A stretch of 21,071 nt of DNA from Mnemiopsis leidyi. Its lineage: Eukaryota > Ctenophora > Tentaculata > Lobata > Bolinopsidae. The translations under genes were made by a program, and so were the position numbers. The notes beneath the pieces were generated by a model, which saw only the letters and a program-made list of their open reading frames with translations, was not told the origin of the DNA and made no database searches. Location: contig JH152876.1 of NCBI GenBank assembly GCA_000226015.1, positions 5,696 to 26,766 on the forward strand, written 5' to 3'. Below are positions 7,634 through 19,600 of this stretch, piece after piece (within the stretch, counting starts at the first letter, position 1; every line of letters begins with the position of its first letter).

Positions 7634-10600
7634 GTAAATTCGCAAGTAGAATTTTCAACTATTTTAGTACCTTGACAGACAAAGTTTGCAAATCATGTCC
7701 GTGATTAATACTTTTTTTGCCGTTTTTGCACATCGTTATTTGAAGAGTTTCATGTTGCATTTAAATGCAATCGCTTGAGAAGTATGCCTTTTGTCTCCCA
7801 AGGACTTTATTCGATATTAGAAGAATAAAAAGTTCAACTTATAGAACTTATTGATTATTCATCATCACTGCGTGGGACATTTGATTAACTTTGAACATTT
7901 TTTACCTATTCGCAGTGACTCGCGAAATGATAATTATGATATATGTCGCGCCAATTTCATGATTTCCAGCATGCGCCACAAATGGAGTCACGTTACTTAC
8001 GTTGCATGGGTCGGCACAACGGAAGTTGCACCTTCAGTTCCTGAATTAGGGTATTAACTGTTAGATCTTATCTTAGACGAATTCTGTCTCCAATTAAGCC
8101 ATGAGCTTGAACCACTGAACGTGTGAATTTTGCTTGGGCCTGGGAGTCCCATGTGATTCACTATTGATATTTTCGGCACTTACCATTTCTGATGTCGTAG
8201 TTAATCAATGTGCTATAGTTTATCGATACGGATAAGCTCTTATCATTTAATATAACAATTTTTTGTTCATAGTAAAACATGTGCCCTTTTTCTTCTTCAA
8301 ACGCCAATTTTTACATACTTAAACAAGAGTTACACTGCGTTTCTGCCTTATTTCGTTTCCTAACTTATTTCTTACCTTAAAGCAAAGAACTGTATTTTAT
8401 CGCAGTGGTTTTGGCTACACAGCTTATTGCTAAACAGTGCATGTTGCGCCTCGCTTGTTGAATTATAATTATATGTGCCGCGCGGGTGATTATTAAGGTG
8501 ATGTTTCACAAATTTTGCCGAATTTAGCTCTGTTAAATGTAGTTTCATTATCCTTACAGCTAACAATTTCAATATCTTCGTTTAACACATGGAATTACTA
8601 TTGATCGCCTTTAAAATGTGAATTTAGTTAAGTTAAGTAAGCGCTGTGTTATTTGTTTCTAATCGATAGTTGACCTATAATTTTACTTATCAGCACAGAG
8701 ATAAGTAAACTGGTAGAGAAAATACTGACTGTTTGCTCTTATACTAGCTGACATTTTTCCTATGTATCACAGACTTCCAGTTCATCGTTTTCGTTGACTT
8801 ACCGCCGATACAATTTTGCTGGCCTCTGGTAAGGACCGAGCACTGCATCGGAGGGCGCTACGTCGGCTGCATTAGGTGAGCTTTTCAGCAGAGCCACGTA
8901 TCAGCTCCATAATATATGGTGTATTTTCCATATTTTGTAAGCAGAATTGTTACATATCTCCGCTGTAGTGACGTAGTGTCCACCTTTTTGAAAAGTTCCA
9001 CCATAGCGTCCTTCCCCGACATATTGCCTGCTAGGCCTAAAGTTTAAAGTATTAGTTTCAGTTTACTTTTAGGAACTAAAGCTTTAAAGTATTAGTTTCA
9101 GATTACATTTAGGAACTAAAGCTTTAAAGTATTAGTTTCAGTTTACATTTAGAATTTAGTATTAGTTTCAGTCTACATTAAGAATCTAGGCCCCATCCAA
9201 CACATCAAATTATAGTTAAGGAGTTTAGTCACACAATCCACACTCCTAACGTCAGAGCCTGTAGCTGCAGCCAGATAGCAGCAAGGCTGCTTAGATAAAA
9301 ACAGTAAACAATTTACGCCTAGCGACCACATGCTTAAGTAACGCTAAGTTACCATAGTTAAAGTTGCCATGCAATTAGGTCACATGAAACACATAAGTCA
9401 TTGTCCGGCCACATGACACATCTTAAGCCTGTAGGTCACATGACAGATGAGAGTGCGATGTATCCTGCAGGACAGACAAATACTTCGTCTTGTCTACCCT
9501 CTCAATTTCAAGGAACACGAGCGCCTGCAAGTAAGAAAATGTGTGTGAGTGTGCCGTGATTCGAAGCTATTAGCTGCTTTTGCATTTTTCATTGTCCTCA
9601 TTCTGCCTTTGTTATTGTTGACATTTCTTGTTGACTAACTGCATTCGTATATTTCCCTGATTTATGTTGGCATTGCACTTGAACTATTTTCCAAAAAAAT
9701 AACATGGCATAGGTCATTTTAGCGTAGTTTGAGAGATTGCATCACAGCAAGATGATTCTGTGACTCACGAAGATCCCAAATCGTAATTAAACTGCGGTTT
9801 AATTAGTTTACATATATTTGGATCTACATACATAGTAATGTAAAAGCCTGCTCTTGATTCACGCCACTATGGCTTTTGAAAAACGACGCTTTTCACTCGT
9901 ATATCGTCAATTCATGATAATAGCTTGGAGCTTTGACAGTTAACTTACAATAGATGCAATTGATATGATTATTCAAATATTTTAAGATACGTGTACTTTG
10001 TGCAACGGTAATTTGAAAGTAGATAATTTATAATTGATTCAGTCATAAAAGTTTATAAGAGTTGCCATAGAAGTTTACAGAAGTTACTTAATTGCTTACG
10101 TTTCTTAGCGTGTTTAGATGAATATGGCATAGATATTGCCCACTGTCAGCATGCAAGCAAGTAGCAATCAGATTATGTATATCCATATTCAAGCCTGTTT
10201 CCCCTTTAAAATCTAAACGTAAAGAGATACTATGAATCTATTTATGTGCAATTTCAGGTATTTCTGAAGCTGATCTCCTTCCTTGCCAATGGCTATCTCA
10301 TACGGCTTGTCTCTAATGAGGTATGAGTTGACATTGTTACGTTAAAATGATGAACTTCCTGAAATATGTATGATAGAATTTTGCCGATCAAATGATCAGA
10401 GGTCGAGCCTTTCGCCCAAACTTTAGCGCCATGACTTTTGAGAGACCGTACCCTGTTTATGTGTTAGTAGATGCCTGAATTATCTTTCATAAGCATATGA
10501 AAAATTATTAGTCCAATTGTTTATCTATGATCTACTTCAAATGATATTCTTTCTTATTCTTTCCAAACTTTTACTTTAAAGAACAAGTTTGAACTAAGAA

Positions 10601-13600
10601 AGAATATTATTTGTAGTCGATCATAGATAAACAATTGGACCAAGAATCAGTACAATGCGACACAATAACTGCAATCTACATGTTGTACAAAAGAAGTTAG
10701 TATTATTGATGGAAATAAATAAATAAATAGATATATAAGTACATTACACTTCACATGCTTAGTTATCTTATATGTGAGTCAAACAACAAGTTAATCCGCA
10801 ACCTAATTTACTAAATTAACAAGCTAAACTTAACCCCCCAGGTGCTAGGGGTTGTTTACATCAGACTCACTCTCCTCTACGCTACCATACAGATCTTATC
10901 CAGGGAGCCCCTCCGAAAAGTCTGTCTCGCCAAACACACCCCCGAACAGTGGCCCCAACTCTTGTCTCTAATCTGGGTCAGCATTCCTTTCAGGTTAGCT
11001 TGTCTTATCTGTGTCAGCATTTCTCTCAGGGTTAGCTAGTCTTTGCTTCAAGATTGTTTATTGACCGCATCAGTTTTTTTCACGTGAAATATTTAATTGA
11101 AATTTCATTTTATTCTGATGAACTACTGAAATACTCCTTTTTATCCCACTATAATGGCATAATTATGTTTCAGTGCTGCCCTGGGAGTATGCCTCACTCT
11201 CCTGTGGACCTTGCTGCTTGAATCGCCCGACTTACCGCACTATTACGCTGGGTGTGCGGTATTTGCGGTTTGTGCGGTATTGGAACTCCTCGCCGAACCA
11301 CCTCATGTTTACCTCCTTAACAAGCATTTTATCCGCAGTCCCGTGAGTATTTATTTACACTTCTTTCTGTTGTTATCGTTTCTGTCTGTTCTTCTGGAGT
11401 CTGGATGTTTTCGTTTGGTTTGTGTTGTTCAAAACCCTCTTAGTAACCTAGAAAGTCATCAGGAGTGTTCATCTATGTTCTAGAGAGTCACGTTGTCTTA
11501 AACATCGCTCTGCTCAATGCAAGTTTCAATGTTTTGTCTCAAAGTCACAACAATTTAAAAAACAATCCTCATAATTCTGAATTCTGATTAATGCATTAGT
11601 TATTTAATTTACTTCAAGTTATAAGGGTCCCATTAGAGGTGCACTTTTGGGCGTTAGGGTCCCATTAGAGGTACATCGGTCTTCTTTTATACGACCCAAA
11701 GCAGCTTAAGCAGTATGCTCCAAGTAATAAACTGTGATTGACCAATGAGAAGCCACACTCGACCAATAAATCACAAGAAATTGGTACAAAAATCTCGACC
11801 AATAGGTTTGAATAATGAACTAAGTAATCGGACAAGTCAGATTGATTAGATGTCGGGAATTTTTTGTAGATACCATGATTATTAAGCTCACGCTTGTATG
11901 CTTGCGGCATTCAAACAATTGTTTTTGCTAAGGTTAATTTAAAACACAGCGGACTGGCAACGAAACTTCTTCATTAACAACATTTGTGTCTAAATTCAAT
12001 GTACTGCGATTTAGTCGGAGTTTTGGTTCGGTCTCTACATGAATATCAACAGCTTCGCCAGTTTTTGTTTGGAGTGCCCAAATATTTCGTCAAATATCGT
12101 GTCAAATGTTAACTGTTCAATCACCCATAATATCAACAACTTCGTCAGTTTTTGGTATTTCAGACAATTTAAAAGTCTCTTGAGTCACCAGATCAACTGA
12201 AATCTCTGTAGACGACACACAATCTAAACCAATTGTTCTCAGTCCATCGTGATAAAAAGTTGTTGAAATGTTCGAATAGATATCAGTCTCAGAATCCGGT
12301 GACTTTGTCTGACGAACGGTCATGCTTAGTTCGTTTACAACCTCAGGTTGGTCCTTGTTATTCCGGCGAGGATAACACCGCCCAAACACAATCCTCACAC
12401 AGACCATGGTTGACTGAGACACACCTTCACTGTAAAGTATCGGATTTATAACACTGTTGATCGGCAAGATGACGATGGAAAAGAAGGAATACCACTTTGA
12501 ACCATCCATGACTTGGAGGGAGTGAAGGAAGCAGATTATAATGAACGGAAACCAGCAAATGAAATCTGTTGCGATTATGAGAGCGATTTTTCTGTTGAAC
12601 GAGCTATCGTTTTTTACTTTGTTTGCGGACTTGATGGTTTGGAAATCTATGAATCCATAACTTATTGCGATGGCGGAAAAGCATAGTAAATTAAGCCACA
12701 AAATTGCCCAGGTGTATATCTTCTGTGGATCATCCGGTCGGACGAAGTATTTAAAGAGACAGACAGCATCGTTTCCGTAGAAATCCTGTTTTTTCTTCAA
12801 TTCTAGCAAATCATCATATTCAAAATCGTGTGAAAACATCCCATCAACCATCGAATTGATCAGTTTCCAGCTCAATGTTTTCTTCTTCATTCTTCCATAG
12901 TATTTTTGGAGGATGTTGAAGTGTACCTCTTTGTTGGAGAATCTGATGAAAAGCCTCATGCGAGAATCATAGTGCATGCCGTTGACAAAGAAGTCTTCCC
13001 AGATGGGTATAAGCGGGACGATGGCAGCGATGCTGGAGACAAAAATGACTATCATAACAAGCGATAAAGCTTTACATTTACCTTTCGCAGTGACGTCCCT
13101 GTAAGGGGCTCTCATTCGACTCAGACCTGTCTTAATGTTGGATGCTCGTAGCAAGCTTAACGTTGCCATGGCGAGGAGTGATATCAGATTTCCAGTTGTA
13201 CTCAGCACGCCAAGAATTGAGCAGTTTAGACTAGTAAGCCACGTCCACTGTACTTTACAATAGTTTTCACCGTAAACAAAAGCGTCTACTATAGCTAACC
13301 AAAGTAGATAGATGCCTGTGATGAAATCCCCGACTGCTATCAAGATGATGAAATATGCATTGGATAGTTTGGTCATCTTTTCTGACCTCAAAATTGCTTT
13401 AACTTCGGACCAGATCACGAGTGCATTACCGATCAGTGCAAAAATTGACATCAACCAAGCGCCAACTCTTAAGACGTTATTGTTCAGAATTCGTTTGGAG
13501 CACTCCTCATTGCACTCATCGGACGTGTCTAAGCAATCTATGGTGCCGTCACAGACGCTTGTTTTAGGGAGGTAATGGTTGGTGTTGCCACACTTGAAGT

Positions 13601-16600
13601 GGTTAGTGCAATCTGACTCATCAGATCCGTCACCACAGTCCTCTACAAGATCACACACTTTGGAGTATTCCAAACACTCCTTAGTCCTTGTACACACGAA
13701 GTAGTTATTGTGGTACACTCCATGAAGTTTAGTTAGGAATGTAAGGTCTGTGTTCCCGACCAGGCTCCCAACTCGGTTTTTAAATTGGCTCGGACACGAA
13801 TGGTATTTTGGGGCGATTTTCAGAGGGCAGTTTGTTGATATACAATTCATCGTACAGCTGGCCAGTACGTAAGCGTCTCCGTATAAATTGTCACAGTTAC
13901 GTTGAAGTGATGGAATCTGTACTATGTTTTTGGTTGAAACACCAAATATGTCCTTATCCGGAAACCGGAATAGCGTGTCTTGGCAACGGAGGTCTATCAA
14001 AAAGCGGACATTCTCTATACCATTCAGACAGAAGGATGAACTGATGACGATACCTAATTCCGAAAAGGACTTCAGTTCCTTTGTGCTATAATCCGCAGAC
14101 CCTCGTGATATTTTACAGATCCCGTTTTCAATCCCGCAGCTCTCGTAACCATCACACAAGTCCTTGTACTGGACAAACCCCCTATCCGGGCAGATAAAGA
14201 CATTCTCACAACTACCCCGAGCAACCTCCCCAACGTATCTCTCTGTAACTCCCACTCCGCAAGTTGGCCAGATCTGCTCCTCGTCTTTGCCGTCCAGACA
14301 GTCCTCGATACCGTCACGGAGCCAGGCTATAGGTATAGGTCTGGTCTTGTTGTCATTGTGAGCAGTCCGTACACACGTCCTCTCAGTCATGTCCGCGCAG
14401 AGGGAACTCACTTCATCACTTTTGTCCAGGCAGTCCGTTATTCCGTCACAAAGCCTGTGTTTGTGGGTGGTGCAAGCGATGGAAACCTCTACACACTCGT
14501 TCTCCATGCCATTATCACATAGCTGAGTCTGATGGGCACAGACCATGTACTTTGAGACAGTCGAGGTGAAGTTCCTAATCTTGCACGTGACACCAACACG
14601 TGCCCAATCAGTACAATTCGTTTGGTCCATTTGGTTTGTACAGTAGGAGTAGTCGAACCCTTCTCTTTCATGGTCGTACAAAAAACACCGTGTGGAGTTT
14701 CTCAGGGAAACTCTTGATCCGCTATGCCAGTGAATGCAGGTATAACTTAGATCGTTATCGGGGACAGAGCAGTTTCTTTCGTCTTCACCGTTCAGACAAA
14801 CCTGGTAACCGTCACAGATTCCATCTGTAGTAATATATTCATAGAGTTGTAGAGGGTGAAATCTATTCCTGCAGTACATACCATATCGAAATCCGTTGCA
14901 GTTAGCCTCATCCTCGCACATCAAATCATCGCACCTATCGTTACAAACCAAGCTCTTTTCGATCGTCGAATAATCCGATACCATTGAAACCACCTTACCC
15001 TGCTCATCGTGGTCTTCTGCCGCATTTTCCGCGCAAACGTCATCATCAACCACAGAATTTTGGCAGATGGTCAAGGAAACCATGTTGCATTGCTGGTTTA
15101 TCGTATCTCCCGAGATTAGCTTCACCGAAGTGATTAGACCACCCCCCGCTTTGAGGGAGGTACAAGGGAACCCCCCGCAGAGAGTGAAGGTACCCCCTAA
15201 CTTGATCTTCTCAGGCCCTATCAGTCCACACACTTGGTAGAATCCATCATCCTCCGCACACGTTCCACTTACTACTGGCAAGTATTCGTGCGTGTGCGAT
15301 GTGATCTTGTAGAAGTCACTTGAAGTTGCACATCTGAAGATATGCCGTCCTTTGTGTCCTTTCATCTCACATACCTCCTTCAGGAAACCATTTCGTTCTA
15401 CAATGCGGCACGACAGAGCTTCTGAAGAAGTTTTTATTTTATCCAATGCATTTTTTAGATAATTTTCTTTAAGCAGAAATCGACGAATCACGACTATTGA
15501 AAGGTCATTCAAAATAAAATATTTCTCGTACCGTTCCTTTCAGCCTGTCGGCTTGAAATCTTGTGTTCGTCTCTGCGTTCCCTTTGCAAAATCGGCTGGG
15601 TTTTGTCAGCTGTTTCCGAAATTTCGTAACTGGTGAAAGGAAGAAGGGACTTGGCACGTGACAGAATTACATGCAATATCGTTAAGCAATAGATAAACTT
15701 TGTCATCCTCTCTTAGTAACCCACTTATTCTCTGAACTTGTTTGTCGTTTTGGAGCTTCTTTTCCTAAGATATGAATAGTATGGTATATATCAATATCTC
15801 TGTTTCTTGTGAAGACTTAATACTTAACATGTAAAACTGCTCATACAAAACAATCGTACAAAACGAAAACGGCCTGAGTCTACAAAGAGGCAAAAACCTG
15901 TTGATCAAAATTCATTAACAGTATCATTTTTGGTTAGTTAAGATATTTTATTTAAAGTGGTCCAAATTTTCGAAGTAGGAATTCAGAATTAGATGATTCA
16001 ATAGAGAAAGACTATAATGCGAAGTTGGAACTATTTGACGAATCCAAGTTGGTTAGAAGCGAGTTTCAAGAGCTTACAGTCGCATACCTGGAACTAACTT
16101 TCTCAAATAATTAGCAGCTCTTTTTGTACCAGAAAAGAAATTTCTATATATCATCAGTTTTTATATCATTTGCGAGAGCAATCGTATTGTAACCCCCAAT
16201 GGTCCATTTGAAATGGTCCATTTTAGAAGTCCAATTTGTGCTGCAGCATGCAAGTTGATGGTTGCTTTTGTTGAGGGCGTTGAAGAGCCATTACTAAGTT
16301 GTGGAGTTGTGTTGGCAATAGCATCAAACTGTGTCCATGTGGCACTGTTGTAACGAGTCTCTTTCTTAAAAGTTCTCTCTAATTTACCAGGACTGGGAAT
16401 TGACTTTTTTGTTTTTTGCACGGCAGTGTGGTGCTACTACAACTGTACTGGCTGTGGAGTGTGGGGTTAATCTTAGATCTAGGAAAAATGGAGGAAAAAG
16501 ATCCGTTGCTCAATCTAGCTTGTATCATTCTTGGCTAAAATTAACACAATACGTGCGTTAACGCTGTCAAAATGTGTTGTTATCAATCAGACATTCTTGA

Positions 16601-19600
16601 TTTCTTAATGCACTGTTAGACTTGGTCTGTTGTGACCTGTTGTCCTTAGTCAGATACTCTCAGTTGACGTGTGTTGTAAGTTCGTTTAAATGTTGTCAGT
16701 GACTCAGTTGTTTGTGTTTTCTTTTTCTGATTTTGAAGCTCGCGTTATCTTTCCTTAATCTTGCAGAAAGTTACATAGGACTAGTCATCTAATATCAAAC
16801 AATTTGCCAGATAATAGTTGAAGCGGTGGCAAGCATCTCACAGACGCTTATCAATGTTTTATTGGCGCACTATTCCTCTTCTCTGCTGCCTTTTATTTTC
16901 GGTATGTCATCTTGCGACTTGTAACTTGACGATAGTTAGGGGGTGTAAGAGGGGGTGGGGGGTAAGGCGCTGACCATGATACCCTGGAATTTGACACAAG
17001 GATATAAAATAATATAATATGAAAATATCTATCACTCCAGGCTCAGTGACGTACAGTGTCTTGTACGTTGTTATATACTGGGTGATATACAGAATAAAGA
17101 AGGGAAAAGAAGATCAGATGTTTTTCGAGATAAGGAATATTTCTGTATCGCCCGAACATGCCAGTCTAACTATAAGTTTCCTAAAACAGGTTTCTTTTTC
17201 ATACTTAATTCATAAAGTGCTGCGTCTAGTCGTACACAGACTGCAGACAGCAGACATTGTGAAACTAAGCAACTTTATACACTGAATTTATTTTTGATAA
17301 AACAATCCAAACAATTTGTGCACGTATTTCACTTATTTCAGACAGTTCTCAAGCAGGTCCTCACTATGGGGGAGGATTACGTTATGACATTCTTCTCTGT
17401 CGTGTCTTTTGCCCAACAAGGTCAGCCTTCAAACTATTTAAATTGAATGTAAATCATATAATTTTGTCATGCTTAAGCCGGCAAACCATGCTGCGCTACT
17501 ATCTAGTAATCTAGTATCTACCAAACATCTATAACATTCACATCAGATTAGATGCTATTATGTTATTTTCAGCAATTGTCCAATGTCCCTTGCAGTTTCA
17601 AACGTTTTAACTTCGGAGAACTGATATGCTAGCAAGAGCACCACACATTAATCCAAAAACGACAAACAAGCCAAGGATTGTTTTAGCTTCCTGGTTTACA
17701 CGATACTCAAACCTTGTGCTGGAAGAATCGTCCCCCACGATCAGCTTCCCTCCGTGAGAATCTTGTTTAGTACACCCCAAAACTGCTCCTAACTTCACCT
17801 CCCCGGCCATCCTAGCTTGGGAAGCGTGGTTCTCAAAAGAAGTTTTGTCAGTTACATCCACACTGCCATATATCGAGTTGGATTCCGTAACTCTTAATCG
17901 ACTTTCCTCCACTTCCTTTCCAATGTCTAATCCTGAAATCTGAACTACTGTGGCCACCAGAATGATTACATCAGACGCTATCCATCCAATTATGATTCCA
18001 GCCAGTCCCAAATCGGTTAGAAAGATACTCAAAATTACAGTAGGAAGTCCGGCCAAGTAGCAGGACATGCCTGTGATCTTAGCAGCGAATCTCTGCTGTC
18101 CAAATGCTGTCAACACTCCGAAGTTCATGGACCATGGTCATATGAAAAGACGAGACTATTAGTAGCAAAATAGACAACCAAAAAGAACTGGTGAAGAGAT
18201 TAATAACTTCTGGGTCCTCTGTAAAGAATCTCACCAGTTTTTCTCTCAGACAGTAGGGAACCACGGTTATAGGAACTAGAGTAAGGATGGTGTTTACGAA
18301 AGACAGTTTTATTTATAGCTTCACGTCAGATACACTTCCTTCTCCCGGTGCTTGTCCCATTAGATTAGAGGCAGTTAGAGATAACGCATAGATCACACTC
18401 CACTGCACAAAGAGTATTTGAAGCAGGATTATCACTACAGAGAGTGTAATTGTATTTACAAACTGACTGAAAAATGTCGATATCTCAAACATTGAAACGT
18501 CGATAAAGCAGAAAGCTGCTCCGCACAATCCCAATTTCATCATGGGCTTCCAGCCCAACAGTAATTTTTTGCTAAATCCATTCCAACGAAATTGACCATT
18601 TTTTACATTTAGAACAAATATGAATAGCGATGTGGCCAAACCAAACAATCGTCCAATGAATCCTGCGATACCAAGTCCTTCAACCCCGAGATCTAGAACC
18701 GAGACGAACATGTAGTTAGCCAGAAAATGTGCCACTGCCATCACCAAACTTACGACGTGAACGGTGCTTGTTCGGCCTTGTATGGCAAAGTAAGTTGATG
18801 TCATGAACACCGCATATTCGAGTAGACTAAAAAGTACCGTGAATCTCTGGTACTTTACCGCTATGTCCCGGAAATCGGAAAGTTGCGCCTCGGGTACGAT
18901 CTCGTCGGTTCCTAGCGTGGGATACAGTCCAGATTGAGGGAGCAGGTCAATCATGTATACCAGGTTAAGATACGGTCCCAGTATGACCAGATGTACCATA
19001 ACACCCTGGAGAAGACTCTTTATCAACACAGACGTTAATTCTCCCGACTGTAAGTGCCCGTGGACTTGAGGTCCGTAAGTTTCGAACAGGTGGGCGTATC
19101 CTTGGGACACAGACAAAACAAGGAGGTTATAGAGTGTGGTGGTCAGCCCAACGCCGTCAAGGTGAGCTTGACTGAGTGTCCCTGCAAAGTATATCGTCAC
19201 AACAGACAGGGACAATTTGGCTATGTGTGCTGATAAGTAGGACATCGTTAGTTTGACGAGTTTCCATTCTCTGGTTAATATATCGTGTAACTGGGACATC
19301 GAACACGGTATCACCGAAACAAGTTACCACCATAATCAGAAGCTTATTATTGAAGTATGGAGAAATGAGATACTCGCTAGGCTCAGCATTTGACATTATT
19401 CCGGGAAGATTTAAATCTAAATGTTTTGCAAAAATGTTCAATGTTCAATAATCATATATAATGATATAAGTCGTCTTTACAGGGGTGTTCAGCACTGTGT
19501 CACGCCTAGCTTCCATTGTAATACGAGTTGGTTTCAAACACATCGAGGACAGTTATTACCTGTTTTTCGCGCAGATGCTGCGCAGAGGACTACCTCCTGA

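Noticed and set aside
7851-8057. 68-codon + strand frame in RFT1 intron 1
   Set aside because: No acceptor/donor pair in phase with RFT1 and no domain; probably chance.
10700-10740. ATAAATAAATAAATAGATATATA simple repeat
   Set aside because: Short low-complexity sequence common in AT-rich introns.
11665-11910. 81-codon minus-strand frame
   Set aside because: Its repeats come from repeated CCAAT-containing text, and it shows no family similarity.
15422-15512. Extending the GPCR frame to 15512 as its true start
   Set aside because: The frame begins at TTG, not ATG, and would lack a signal peptide. A 110-nt GT-AG intron joins it in phase to a signal-peptide exon.
16161-16421. 86-codon minus-strand frame
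   Set aside because: No recognisable domain, no splice logic and low-complexity Ser/Thr composition; not listed as a gene.
18264-18313. A 49-nt GT-AG pair (GTGAAG to CTCTAG) that could remove the MATE-like stop
   Set aside because: Too short for introns here, and it would put the following FFTEDPEVINLF segment out of frame and run into a TGA.
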